From NCBI RefSeq assembly GCF_030269445.1, contig NZ_BSTJ01000018.1, positions 94,837-158,836 on the forward strand: a stretch of 64,000 bases of DNA, in the 5' to 3' direction. This document shows, in pieces, positions 24,813-33,622 of the stretch. Position numbers and translations under genes: made by a program. The first letter of the stretch is position 1, and every line of letters begins with the position of its first letter. A model generated the notes under the pieces. It did not search any database. It was given only the letters and a program-made list of their open reading frames with translations, and had not been told where the DNA came from. The stretch is from Actinoallomurus iriomotensis. Its GTDB lineage: Bacteria; Actinomycetota; Actinomycetes; Streptosporangiales; Streptosporangiaceae.

Positions 24813-25379
24813 TCACGCGATCGGCGTCACCAGCGCACGCAGCAGGCCGGGCCACCGAGGGCCGTCGTACACCCGCTCGGGCACCAGGTAACGGTCGGCG
24901 CCGACGGGTCGGATGCGCTCGTCGTCGACCGGCAGCAGGACGAGATCCAGGGAGAACGGCCGTGCCCTGCGCCCTAGCCGATCCTCGATCTCGGTCACCA
25001 CCTGGCCGTTCCGGACGTCCCGCCGCGGGACCGACGCCACTCCCGCGCGCTTCCGTGCGGCGTGCCACCGATGCGCCTCCGCCCAGCGCTCGGCCACGAC
25101 ACGGCTCAGCGCCGTCCTCGCGGCGTCGACCGGCTCGGTCGGCGGTTCGGCGCCGACCAGGGACCGCCACCAGGCCGACCATGCCTCGGCCAGTTCTCCG
25201 GCGTCCGCGGGATCCGTACTCCGGTGCGGCAGCGGCTCGACGATCGGTGGCCCGGGGATCACGGGCCCAGCCTCCACCTGGATACGTTCGGCGGCACGGA
25301 ACCACAGCGCCACGTCGTACGGCGCCGACCACCGCTCGACGCGCATCCGCCACGACGCCGAGCCCGCTCGCCGCATCAT
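24813..25379 (-). CDS. Unrecognised protein coupled to the PcfJ-like gene
   Basis: ATG at 25379 overlaps the stop of the 941-residue gene by four bases (ATGA). The 188-residue product is Trp/Arg-rich and soluble, with segments VERWSAPYDVALWFRAAERI, AEAWSAWWRSLVG and VVTEIEDRLGRR, and a C-terminal strand set (LVLLPVDDERIRPVG). No family recognised. Tight coupling to the upstream gene implies joint function. Confidence 0.65.
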   Translation of the reverse strand: MMRRAGSASWRMRVERWSAPYDVALWFRAAERIQVEAGPVIPGPPIVEPLPHRSTDPADAGELAEAWSAWWRSLVGAEPPTEPVDAARTALSRVVAERWAEAHRWHAARKRAGVASVPRRDVRNGQVVTEIEDRLGRRARPFSLDLVLLPVDDERIRPVGADRYLVPERVYDGPRWPGLLRALVTPIA

Positions 25380-28198
25380 CGCTCCCGGCGGTGGGCGCGG
25401 GACCACAGGGCCGGCCAGCCGCCCGCGCCCAGCCACGAGGCGGGGACGCGCAGGCCGTGTTCGGCGATCGCGTCCCAGAACCGCCCGGTGTCGGCGTCCA
25501 TCTCGCGGGCGAGCGGGAACGCGCGCTGCCACGGGCCGTCCTCGTCGGCGAGGGAGGTCGCGGGATGGCCGGGCACGGTGACCGCGCGCGGCGGCGCCAC
25601 GGGGGTCAGGTCGACCGCGGGAGCGCGGCACGTGACCATGACGGTGAGGGCGCAGAGCAGCGGCTCGGCCGGGCGGCCCGCGATGGCGCGGGCGATGACC
25701 GGGTCGTCGCGGTTCGCCAGTTCACCGATCGCCCGGCGCGTGGCACGCGCGACCAGGTCGAGCGCGTACGCGTCGGCCACCGCCGGCAGTTTGACCAGCT
25801 TGCGCAGTGACTTGGGCAGCGGAGACCCGTCCACGAGCAGCGAGAGACCGTCGAACCGGTCCCGTACGGCGGGGTCCAGGGCCTCGACCGCGGTCGTCAG
25901 CGGGCGGATCCCGCCGGCCGCCCACAGCGCGTCGAGGTCGACGGCACCGGCGTCCAGCGCGCGCCGGCACGCGTCGGCGAGGCGCGCCGGGCCGAGGCGC
26001 CGCAGCCGCGTGAGGGCGGCCTCCGGCGGTGTGCCGGCGAGGCGGGCGAAGGTGCCGAGCGCCTCCTCATCCCACGCGCGGCGCGCGAGAGCGTCGAGCG
26101 CCGGTCCGGCCTCCTCGATCAGACGGGACGCGGAGCGCTTACGGGCAGGGCGTACGGGCGGTGCGTCATCCGGCTGCGCGCCATCGGCCGCGGCGACATC
26201 GGCCGGCTTGCCGGGGATCGTGTCGACCCAGTCCCTGAACCGCTTCTCCAGGGCCGGGTCGGGCGAGTTGTTGAACCTCGCCGCGATCTCCCCCACCCGC
26301 CAGCCGCGTGCCGCGGGACGGCGCGCGACCAGCTCGGCGTTGACGAGAAGGGTGCCGTCCTCGCCGTACAGCCCGGCCAGGCAGGACCGGCCCGTCCTGG
26401 CCTCCTCCAGGTAGTACGACCCGGCGATGCAGTTGCCCATGTACTCCGACCACTCGGCCAGCGTGCGGGCGTCGCGGGCCACCCGGAAGCGGACCCCGGT
26501 GCCGGGCACGGCCGTACCGTCCAGCGCGGCCAGGAGCGCCGGTACGGCGAACTCGCCGGTGAGCGCCTCGGCGATCGCGGTGCCGGCCAGCAGCCCCTCG
26601 GTGAGGCCACGCCAGGTCCGGACGCCCTTGGGCGGCGTGCCGCCGAGCGCGACGAGCTGCGCGGCGCCCGAAACGGCCAGCGTCACCGAGTCCAGCCGTG
26701 GGGTCAGCGGCTCGTCCGGCGGCGGCGGATCGTGGTCGAACCACGGCGCTCCGGTGCCCGGCGTCACCCGCGCGGCGTCATGCCCGTACAGCTCGGCCAG
26801 GGCGTCGATGAGGTCGGCGTACCAGAGCAGGTCGCCGACCATCTCCACGCCGGCGGCGTCCGCCGAGGCCGCGAGCCGCCGGGACAGCGGCTCCTCGGGC
26901 CCGAGGAGCGGTGCGGTCCAGGGCTGGATGCCGTCCCACGCGGCGGGCGGGCGGCCGTACCCGGCCCCGGCGCGCCAGTTCCGCAGGCCCGACCGGGCCC
27001 AGCGCTGCCGTACACGCTCCGGGACGTCCGTGTAGTCGTAGAGCAGTTCCGCCGCCGTCTCGATCACGAGGAGGGCGAAGTCGCGGGCGCACGCCAGCCG
27101 CGGCCGGATGTAGCCCGCGAACTTCGCGTCGTGGGGCGTACCGTCGGTCAGCCTGCGGTGGATGTCGTGGACGTACGCGATGGGATGGGCCGGCAGACCG
27201 GTGAGGCCCGGCACCCGGCGGGTGGGCTGCGTCGGGACCCGTCCGGTCTCGGCGTCGGCGGCGCGGATGAGCGCGGCGGAACGCGCCAGGCCGTCCTCCA
27301 GGCCGTGGTCGGCGACGGCCACCGCGGTACGCAGCAGGGCGGTCGTGGCGAGCGCGTCCTGCAGGAGCCGGGCCAGCACCTCCGACCAGTACGCGTCGGG
27401 CGGGATCCACCGCGCGGCGGCGGCCAGCGACGGCTGCCGGCCCTCGTACGTCCCGAGCCACCTCAGGATCAGCTCGTCGTCATCGTGGCGGCGGCGCCGC
27501 CGAAGGTCGCCGACCCGGTCGTGGCGGCTCTGCGTGGCGAGCCGCCGTTCCCGCCGCGCGAGGCCGGCGTGATGCTCCAGCACCTGGGCCCACAGGTCGA
27601 GGACCAGCTCCAGCCGGCGCGGACGTGGCACCGGCTCGAGCACCTGCCGCAGGTGGTGGGCGAGCGCCGAGGGCGGACCGTCCGGGGTGAGGGTCTCCGG
27701 TGCCCGCAGGGCGAGAACCTGCTCCACCTGCTCCGGCCCGAGCGTGTCGCTGGCCGCGACGGCGAGATGCAGCGCCGCCCATCGGCCCTCGCTCATCGCC
27801 CGCGCCGCGGCGGCCCCGACCCGCCTGGTCACCGCGGGCCCGAACAACGCCACGAGGAACCCGGCACGGTCACCGAGACGATGCGCGTTCTCCACCCCGA
27901 GGACACGCAGGGCCGCCAGTACGGCGTCGCGCTGGTCCCCGCGCGCCCCGTCCAGCCGCGCGGACCGGAAACCCTCGCCGAGGTCGACGTTGGCGCCCGC
28001 CGCGACGACACCACCGGCCGCCACCAGCCGGCCGAGCTCATCGACCGCGTGCCGGACCTGCTCGTCGGTGGCCTCGGCCGGCCCGAGAACGACGGCCGCG
28101 CCGGCGGGCGCCTCGGCGGCGTGCACCGGCCCCGGCGATCCGGCGACCCAGACACACCGGCCGTCGGCCACCACACCGCCCGCGAGCCGGATCTTCAT
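25376..28198 (-). CDS. Large PcfJ-like protein, 940 aa
   Basis: I prefer ATG 28198 (MKIRLAGGVVADGRCVW); several ATGs lie just upstream. Most of the protein is helical and Arg/Ala-rich. At about residues 560-660 it has the PcfJ-like signature EWSEYMGNCIAGSYYLEEA followed by CLAGLYGEDGTLLVNAEL and FNNSPDPALEKRFRDWVDTI. PcfJ proteins were first described on conjugative plasmids and are of unknown biochemical function; no transfer genes are seen here. A short basic stretch (RDLRRRRRHDDDE region, about 240) may bind nucleic acid. It is followed by a coupled 188-residue gene. Confidence 0.6.
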   Translation of the reverse strand: MKIRLAGGVVADGRCVWVAGSPGPVHAAEAPAGAAVVLGPAEATDEQVRHAVDELGRLVAAGGVVAAGANVDLGEGFRSARLDGARGDQRDAVLAALRVLGVENAHRLGDRAGFLVALFGPAVTRRVGAAAARAMSEGRWAALHLAVAASDTLGPEQVEQVLALRAPETLTPDGPPSALAHHLRQVLEPVPRPRRLELVLDLWAQVLEHHAGLARRERRLATQSRHDRVGDLRRRRRHDDDELILRWLGTYEGRQPSLAAAARWIPPDAYWSEVLARLLQDALATTALLRTAVAVADHGLEDGLARSAALIRAADAETGRVPTQPTRRVPGLTGLPAHPIAYVHDIHRRLTDGTPHDAKFAGYIRPRLACARDFALLVIETAAELLYDYTDVPERVRQRWARSGLRNWRAGAGYGRPPAAWDGIQPWTAPLLGPEEPLSRRLAASADAAGVEMVGDLLWYADLIDALAELYGHDAARVTPGTGAPWFDHDPPPPDEPLTPRLDSVTLAVSGAAQLVALGGTPPKGVRTWRGLTEGLLAGTAIAEALTGEFAVPALLAALDGTAVPGTGVRFRVARDARTLAEWSEYMGNCIAGSYYLEEARTGRSCLAGLYGEDGTLLVNAELVARRPAARGWRVGEIAARFNNSPDPALEKRFRDWVDTIPGKPADVAAADGAQPDDAPPVRPARKRSASRLIEEAGPALDALARRAWDEEALGTFARLAGTPPEAALTRLRRLGPARLADACRRALDAGAVDLDALWAAGGIRPLTTAVEALDPAVRDRFDGLSLLVDGSPLPKSLRKLVKLPAVADAYALDLVARATRRAIGELANRDDPVIARAIAGRPAEPLLCALTVMVTCRAPAVDLTPVAPPRAVTVPGHPATSLADEDGPWQRAFPLAREMDADTGRFWDAIAEHGLRVPASWLGAGGWPALWSRAHRRER

Positions 28199-28388
28199 TC
28201 GGCCCATCATCGCGGACGCCATCGGACAGGCCAACGCGATTTCCCCAAGAAGCCCGCCATCGCGGCGTTCCAGTTCTTCCAGCTCTTAATGGGCGCCTGG
28301 AAGTCATCCACAGCCTTCACGTCCCAGCTTCCGGCGCCGGGCGTCAGGCTGGACAATAGAAGTGGGGTCGGCCCCCAGGGCGGGCGGG

Positions 28389-28421
28389 CCTCACCCGCGC
28401 GCCTCACCCGCGCGCCTCACC
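28389..28421. repeat. 13-bp tandem repeat, about 2.5 copies, over a stop codon
   Basis: A 13-base unit is repeated at 28389-28401 and 28402-28414, with a partial copy to 28421. The TGA stop of the minus-strand metallo-hydrolase gene (28417-28419) lies in the partial unit. Since 13 is not a multiple of three, gain or loss of a unit would alter sequence after the stop but not the protein. Confidence 0.7.
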
Positions 28422-29319
28422 ACCGGCGGATGGTCAGGTGCTCGCCGTCGCGGTGGAGTTCGACCGCTCCCGTGCCGGCGAAGTGTGCGGGTACGACGAG
28501 TTCGCCCAGGTCGGCGGCGCGTTCGAGGACGGCGCGGCGGGTGGAGGCCGCCTGCGCGGGGTTCTCGCAGAAGCAGCTGCTGTACGCGGGCTCGAGGATC
28601 TGCACCGGGCTGTGCAGCAGGTCACCGACGAACACGGCGCGGTCCGAGCCGGAGGACAACCGGACGATCGAGGAGCCGGGAGTGTGGCCCGGCGCGGGCT
28701 CCAGTGCGAGGTTCCGGTCGATCCGGTACTCCTCCTCCCACAGCACGGCCCGGTCGAGCACGGGCGCGACGCTGTCGGCGTACACGATGCGGCTGCCCTC
28801 CCGGCGGAGCCGGTCGTGCTCGTCGCGTACGGCGGGACGGCGGTGGGCGTTGCGGGGGTCGAAGAACTCCTGGTCGGCCCGTGGGATCAGGTACGTCGCG
28901 TTCGGGAACGCCGGCACCCACTCGTCGTTCTCCCGCCGGGTGTTCCAGCCGACGTGGTCGTAGTGGATGTGCGTGTTGACGACGACGTCCACGTCCTCCG
29001 GCCGTACTCCGGCCTCGGCGAGCCGGTCCAGGAAGGGGGTCCGCAGGTGGTCGAAGAGCGGGATCTGCGGCCGGTGCCGGTCGTTGCCCACTCCGGTGTC
29101 GACGAGGACGACCTTGCCCTCGCTGCGCAGCAGCCACGTCTGCACGGCGCCGCGATATTCGTCCGTGTCGGGATCCCAGTGGTCCGGCGCGAGCCAGGAC
29201 CGGTTGTCCCGCCAGATCTCCGGTGTGCTGTCCGGAACGATGAAGCGGGCGGGGGCGATCGCGCCCTGCCACTCGACGATCTTCGTGACCTCGACCTCGC
29301 CCAGCTGAAAACCACTCAT
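28417..29319 (-). CDS. Metallo-beta-lactamase-fold hydrolase (lactonase-like)
   Basis: ATG at 29319 gives 300 residues; GTG at 29328 is also in frame and neither has a clear ribosome site. The metal motif is THIHYDHVGWN (HxHxDH), preceded by VLVDTGVGND and followed by the His in PGHTPGSSIVRL, the bridging Asp in VFVGDLLHSP and a last His in VVPAHFAG. This set fits the acyl-homoserine-lactonase/AttM-like branch, though parathion hydrolase-like relatives are equally possible. It is divergent from an AraC regulator. Confidence 0.85.
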   Translation of the reverse strand: MSGFQLGEVEVTKIVEWQGAIAPARFIVPDSTPEIWRDNRSWLAPDHWDPDTDEYRGAVQTWLLRSEGKVVLVDTGVGNDRHRPQIPLFDHLRTPFLDRLAEAGVRPEDVDVVVNTHIHYDHVGWNTRRENDEWVPAFPNATYLIPRADQEFFDPRNAHRRPAVRDEHDRLRREGSRIVYADSVAPVLDRAVLWEEEYRIDRNLALEPAPGHTPGSSIVRLSSGSDRAVFVGDLLHSPVQILEPAYSSCFCENPAQAASTRRAVLERAADLGELVVPAHFAGTGAVELHRDGEHLTIRRW

Positions 29320-29351
29320 GGGGTTCACGCTAGGTCGCCGCCGATGCGCTT

Positions 29352-29386
29352 CTCAATGCTTGATGTGCGCTCCTCGATGTTCGATC
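29352..29386. promoter_or_regulatory. 21-bp-spaced direct repeats, probable AraC-type operator
   Basis: CTCAATGCTTGATG at 29352-29365 and CTCGATGTTCGATC at 29373-29386 are direct repeats, matching at 11 of 14 positions, with starts exactly 21 bases apart (two helical turns). They lie between the divergent metallo-hydrolase and AraC genes, the arrangement expected for two AraC-type half sites. Confidence 0.6.
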
Positions 29387-29415
29387 GTCTCACGTCCCGG
29401 CTAGGATGCGGCTTC

Positions 29416-30309
29416 ATGGACGTGCTGAGCGACGTGATCGCGGTCATGCGCACCGGACGGCCGTCCTCCAGCCGGCTCCGCCTGGGCGCCCGGTGGTGTT
29501 ACCGCTTCGCGCCTTATGACGGGGCGGGCTTCCACGTGTTCCTGCGCGGCGCCGGATGGCTGCTCACCGAGCACGCGGACCCCACCCCGATCGGCCCCGG
29601 TGACGTCGTCCTGGTGCCGCACGGCGGCGCGCACGTCCTGTCCGACTCCCCGCGCGCCGAGCACGCGGTCCCGTTCGAGAGCGCGGCCGCCGATCCGGAC
29701 GGGCCGACCGACGTGCTGTGCGGCAAGTACCGCCTCGACCGGACGCGGACGCATCCGGTGCTGGCGCGGCTGCCCGAGGTCGTGCACCTTCCCGCTCAGG
29801 CCGGGCGGCACGCCGACCTTCGCGCGGCCATCGACCTGCTCGGCGGCGAGGTGAGCGGCCGGCGGCCCGGCCGCGACGCGGTGGTGTCCGGCCTGCTCGA
29901 CCTCCTGCTCGTGTACATGGTGCGCGCCTGGCTCGACGACAACGCCGCGACCGGATGGCCCCAGGCGCTGCGCGACCCGACGCTCGCCGCCGCGTTGGAG
30001 GCCCTCCACGCCGATCCGGCCCGGCCGTGGCGACTCCAGGACCTGGCCGCCACCGCCGGCCTGTCCCGCGCGACGCTGGCCCGGCGGTTCACCTCGGTGA
30101 CCGGGCAGTCGCCGATGGCGTACCTGGCGTGGTGGCGCATGGCCGTCGCGGCCCGACTGCTCCGCGACACCGACCTGTCGCTGCCGGAGATCGCCCGGCG
30201 TGTCGGTTACGGCTCGCCGTACGCCTTCGCCCACGCCTTCAAACGGCACTTCGGCCTCGCGCCGGGCCGCTACCGCACGGCGGACCAGACCGTCGCCGCC
30301 ACCGCCTGA
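29416..30309 (+). CDS. AraC-family transcriptional regulator
   Basis: ATG at 29416 (297 residues). The N-terminal cupin-like effector domain (about 1-190) begins MDVLSDVIAVMRTGRPSSS and contains HVFLRGAGWLL and GPGDVVLVPHGGAHVL. The C-terminal double helix-turn-helix (about 195-290) has WRLQDLAATAGLSRATLARRF and LSLPEIARRVGYGSPYAFAHAF, with the FKRHFGLAPGRYR finish of AraC proteins. The cupin_6 type regulators often act on oxidoreductase or hydrolase genes; here the divergent metallo-hydrolase is the likely target. Confidence 0.92.
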   Translation: MDVLSDVIAVMRTGRPSSSRLRLGARWCYRFAPYDGAGFHVFLRGAGWLLTEHADPTPIGPGDVVLVPHGGAHVLSDSPRAEHAVPFESAAADPDGPTDVLCGKYRLDRTRTHPVLARLPEVVHLPAQAGRHADLRAAIDLLGGEVSGRRPGRDAVVSGLLDLLLVYMVRAWLDDNAATGWPQALRDPTLAAALEALHADPARPWRLQDLAATAGLSRATLARRFTSVTGQSPMAYLAWWRMAVAARLLRDTDLSLPEIARRVGYGSPYAFAHAFKRHFGLAPGRYRTADQTVAATA

Positions 30310-30343
30310 CCGGCCGTACGGAGGCGACCGGCGTGCCCGTCGT

Positions 30344-31219
30344 TCATCGGGTGACCGGCCGGGGCCGGGTCGCGGTGAAGTCGTGCAGGGTCTGCGGAGG
30401 ACACCCGCCGATCCGCTCGATGGCCTCGGTCACCTGGTAGAGCTCGTGGCCACCGCCGATCGCCCGGAACAGGTCCCACAGATGGGACAGGTGCTCCACC
30501 ACGGTGGCGTCCCCGTACAGAGCCGTCGCCCGGTGCCGCCACCGCTGCGGGTCCTGGTCGGCGTACTCCAGCCCGAAGGCCCTCGCCGCCTCGCCGATGG
30601 TCATGACGTCGCCGGTCAGCCGACACACCGGATCCAGCTCACCGTCCGGCCCGGTGAGCAGGCCCGTGGCCACTCGCGCGACGTCGGTCCCGGCGATCAG
30701 CGGCAGCGTGGTCTCGGCGGACCCGAACGGGAGCTCGAGTGTGCGCCCGTCGCTCGCGTCCGCGAGGACGGCCAGGTTCTCGAAGAAGACGGCCGCCCGC
30801 AGGTGGATGGCGCCGACGCCGGCCCGCTCGAAGACCTGTTCCGACACCCAGTGCCGGCGCATGTGAGGAGTGCCGGCGCCCGGGTCCGCGGCGAGCTGTG
30901 ACACGTCGACGACCCGTTCCAGACCCTCCTGTCGCGCCGCCGCGGCGAAGACGGCCGTGGCGTCGAGCATCCCGTCGGTCACCGGGTAGGTGAAGAAGGC
31001 CCGGCGCACGCCCTGTACGGCCGGGATCACCGACGCGATCTCCCGGAGGTCGCCGACGACGACCTCGGCACCAATCGCGCGCAGCTCGGCGGCGCGCGCG
31101 TCGTCGGTACGCACGAACGCCCGTACGGCCTGCCCGCGATCGAGCAGCATCCGCGTCACGTGCCGGCCGGTGGAGCCCTGCCGGCCGCCGGCCGCTCCGG
31201 TCACGAGAATCGGTGTCAT
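30344..31219 (-). CDS. NmrA-like NAD(P)-binding protein
   Basis: ATG at 31219 (291 residues). The Rossmann start is LVTGAAGGRQGSTGRHVTRMLLDRG, with FVRTDDARAAEL and GDLREIASVIPAVQG. The atypical SDR/NmrA group lacks the YxxxK pair, as here, and often senses redox state or reduces quinones. The glycine motif has an inserted GRQGS segment compared with the usual GATGxxG. It lies 14 bases downstream of the saccharopine-reductase-like gene in the same orientation, so it is probably in the same TetR-controlled unit. Confidence 0.85.
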   Translation of the reverse strand: MTPILVTGAAGGRQGSTGRHVTRMLLDRGQAVRAFVRTDDARAAELRAIGAEVVVGDLREIASVIPAVQGVRRAFFTYPVTDGMLDATAVFAAAARQEGLERVVDVSQLAADPGAGTPHMRRHWVSEQVFERAGVGAIHLRAAVFFENLAVLADASDGRTLELPFGSAETTLPLIAGTDVARVATGLLTGPDGELDPVCRLTGDVMTIGEAARAFGLEYADQDPQRWRHRATALYGDATVVEHLSHLWDLFRAIGGGHELYQVTEAIERIGGCPPQTLHDFTATRPRPVTR

Positions 31220-31233
31220 CGCCTGGTCCCTTC

Positions 31234-32253
31234 TCACAACGTGACGGTGAGGGCGCCGAGCCGTTCGAGCGTCGCGAGGAAGGGTGCCGCGGGAAACGCC
31301 TCGCCGGGGCTGAGCACCCCGCTCTTGGCGGGCGCCTCTCCGCCGGTCAGCCGCAGGGCGCCGATCACCGACGCCAGTGCGGCGGCCCGCCACAGATCCT
31401 GTCCGCTCAGGTGGCCGGCGCGGTCGCCGTGCTCGCCCAGCGCCTGTACGGCGACGGTGAACTCGGTCCGCGCCCTGGTCTCCACGTCGACGTCCTCGCT
31501 GGTGAACACCGGCTCCTCCTCGAACGTCCGCGCGGTCAGCATCGCCTCGACCTCACGCGCGGGGACGTGCCGGGGCACGGTCACGGCCTCGGGGAAGGGA
31601 ACGGGGGCGATCATCGACCGAGGGCCGACCGGCGGCGGGAAGGGGAAGACCGCGTTGCGCGGTTCCACGTAGCCCACTTGCTGCGCACCGTCGGAGAAGC
31701 CGATCCGCACGGTCTCCGCGAAGAGCTGCCGGGCGGTGTCCAGCGCCCCGGTGGTCATCCGCCAGCCGGTGACCGCGTACGCGACCGTCACCCGGCCGAC
31801 GTCCGCCATTCCCTCGGTGACGGCGCCCGCGAGCAGGTCACCCAGGCCGCCGTAGAAGCTCAGCGAAGGGATCATGATCGCTCCGGTGCGCTGTGCCGTG
31901 GCCTGGTGCGTATCGAACAGGCGCTTGACGTGGTGCGGCTCGACGGCGTGGTCGATGTAGTGGCAGCCCGCCTCGGCCGCGGCCGAGGCGACCGGGACAC
32001 CCGTCACCGAGAACGGCCCGGCGCAGTGAATCAACACGTCGGCGCTCTCGGCGAGCCCGCGGATCGCCTCTCGGTCGTCCAGCGGCGCGGTCACGGCGCG
32101 GCAGCCGAGCTCACCGGCCATCGCTCCGAGGGCCACGGCGTCGCGGCCGGCCAGCACGATCTCCTGTCCTCGATCGATCAGCTCGGCGGCCACCAGCCGC
32201 CCGGTGTGCCCGGTCGCGCCGTAGATTGCGATGAGTGGTGCGGTCATGACCAT
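31234..32253 (-). CDS. Saccharopine dehydrogenase-like NAD(P)-binding protein
   Basis: The 339-residue protein starts at ATG 32253 (or 32247). The N-terminal Rossmann fold shows IAIYGATGHTGRLVAAELIDRG and VLAGRDAVALGAMAGEL, with CAGPFSVTGVPVASAAAEAGCHYID, the pattern of saccharopine dehydrogenase/trans-acting enoyl reductase-like proteins. Mycobacterial relatives act on polyketide or glycolipid intermediates. It is divergent from a TetR gene with palindromes between, and precedes an NmrA-like gene by 14 bases. Confidence 0.85.
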   Translation of the reverse strand: MVMTAPLIAIYGATGHTGRLVAAELIDRGQEIVLAGRDAVALGAMAGELGCRAVTAPLDDREAIRGLAESADVLIHCAGPFSVTGVPVASAAAEAGCHYIDHAVEPHHVKRLFDTHQATAQRTGAIMIPSLSFYGGLGDLLAGAVTEGMADVGRVTVAYAVTGWRMTTGALDTARQLFAETVRIGFSDGAQQVGYVEPRNAVFPFPPPVGPRSMIAPVPFPEAVTVPRHVPAREVEAMLTARTFEEEPVFTSEDVDVETRARTEFTVAVQALGEHGDRAGHLSGQDLWRAAALASVIGALRLTGGEAPAKSGVLSPGEAFPAAPFLATLERLGALTVTL

Positions 32254-32261
32254 CCCACTTC

Positions 32262-32303
32262 CATACCGAGAGTATGTAACTGATAGTATCGAACGTACGT
32301 ACG
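32262..32303. promoter_or_regulatory. Palindromes between the reductase operon and TetR gene
   Basis: CATAC-cgaga-GTATG at 32262-32276 and a 10-base self-complementary CGTACGTACG at 32294-32303 lie in the 80-base divergent intergenic region. Either could bind the TetR regulator; the second is the usual type of short perfect core. Also the region where both promoters must lie. Confidence 0.55.
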
Positions 32304-32333
32304 AATAGATCGCACTGTCAAGGGAGTTCGCCG

Positions 32334-32933
32334 TTGCCTCGCCAGCCTCGCCGCACGCAGGCCGAACGCTCGGGCGCGACGACGTTCAAGCTCGTCGCGG
32401 CGGCCCAGGAGCTGTTCGGCCGAGACGGCTACGCCCCCACCTCGATCGAGGCGATCGCCGCTGCGGCCGGGATGACCAAGGGCGCCGCGTACCACCATTT
32501 CCGTGGCAAGGCCGCACTGTTCCGCAGCGTGTTCGTGGAGGAGCAGCGACAGATCGCCGACGCGTTGCGGCAGGCCGCCGCGCGGGAACCCGACTCGTGG
32601 TCCGCGCTGCTCCGGGGATGCCGGACCTTCCTCGAACACTGCCTGAACCCGGCGTTCCGTCAGATCGTGCTGCTGGACGGCCCGGCGGTGCTCGGCTGGG
32701 AACAGGTCCGCGAGATCGAGTACGCCCACACGCTCCGCGTCCTCACCGAGGGAATGAACGCCGCCGCCGCGGACGGGGCCATGATCGACGGCGACCTGCC
32801 GGCCCGCTGCCAGCTGATCTTCGGCGCGCTCTGTGAGGCGGGGATGCTGCTGGCCCGCTCCGACGATCCGGTGAGGGCCCTCCCCGTCGTCGCCGCCGAG
32901 GCCGAGCGCCTGCTCGGCTCCCTCGCCCGCTGA
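32334..32933 (+). CDS. TetR-family regulator
   Basis: Starts at TTG 32334, supported by AGGGAG seven bases upstream and by the absence of a better start; 199 residues. The N-terminal helix-turn-helix is AAAQELFGRDGYAPTSIEAIAAAAGMTKGAAYHHFRGKAALF in sections. The C-terminal ligand domain includes LLRGCRTFLEHCLNPAFRQIVLLDGPAVLGW, close to the group of actinomycete TetR proteins next to short-chain oxidoreductases. Expected to repress the divergent saccharopine-reductase-like and NmrA-like genes and itself. Confidence 0.9.
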   Translation: MPRQPRRTQAERSGATTFKLVAAAQELFGRDGYAPTSIEAIAAAAGMTKGAAYHHFRGKAALFRSVFVEEQRQIADALRQAAAREPDSWSALLRGCRTFLEHCLNPAFRQIVLLDGPAVLGWEQVREIEYAHTLRVLTEGMNAAAADGAMIDGDLPARCQLIFGALCEAGMLLARSDDPVRALPVVAAEAERLLGSLAR

Positions 32934-32962
32934 GGACTCGCCCGGCCGAGGCCGCTGTGCGC

Positions 32963-33565
32963 CTACACGACCCTGCCCATGCGGTTCAGCAGGCGGTCCT
33001 GCCGGGACGCCTCCCGCCCGAGCGTTCCGGGAAGGGCGAAGAACCGGTGCGTCGTCTCGGCGGCGGTGGGAGTCTCCACCAGACCGGCGTAGATCTCTTC
33101 GAGGAAGTCGTCGATCCATGCGACCAGGCCGTCGTCGAGCGTCTCGTCCGCGCCGACGGCCCGTGCGAGGTCCCACGTGTGGATGACGGTGTCGGTCGTC
33201 CTCACCGCGAGGGCCTGGCGGCCGGTCACCTTTCCCAGCGGGTAGTCCAAGAGCCGCTGGAAGGCCCCGGGAGCGGCGAACGCCTCCGCGCACTCCCGGA
33301 CGGACCGGACGTAGGCGCCCACCGGATCCGCGCCCAGCGCGTCGGCGTCCCGTAGCCGCAGGAACTCCTCTCCGGAACCGCCCCGCAGCAGCCGTACGTA
33401 GCCGAGGTTGCCTCGCGTCATGTGGTTGACCAGCTGACGTACGTTCCACTCGGTGCAGGGAGTCGGCCGGCGCCACTGTGCGGGCCGAACCGCCCCCAGC
33501 CTCCGCTCGAACCCGGCGCTGGCCCCGGCGAACCGGTCGACCAGCCCTTCAGAGAAGTCGGACAT
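32963..33565 (-). CDS. TIGR03086-like (mycothiol-dependent/DinB-like) protein
   Basis: ATG at 33565 (200 residues). The opening RFAGASAGFERRLGAVRPAQWRRPTPCTEWNVRQLVNHM is the signature of the actinobacterial TIGR03086/maleylpyruvate-isomerase-N group, with a metal-binding His in NHM and the later HTWDLARAVG. These four-helix-bundle enzymes are thought to use mycothiol or a metal. No neighbour reveals the substrate. It is on the strand opposite the TetR gene, whose stop is 29 bases away. Confidence 0.85.
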   Translation of the reverse strand: MSDFSEGLVDRFAGASAGFERRLGAVRPAQWRRPTPCTEWNVRQLVNHMTRGNLGYVRLLRGGSGEEFLRLRDADALGADPVGAYVRSVRECAEAFAAPGAFQRLLDYPLGKVTGRQALAVRTTDTVIHTWDLARAVGADETLDDGLVAWIDDFLEEIYAGLVETPTAAETTHRFFALPGTLGREASRQDRLLNRMGRVV

Positions 33566-33622
33566 GGGCCGCAGTGTGGTCGCCCATCGGCGAAACGGCT
33601 GGCAGGTATCCGACGTCAGGGC

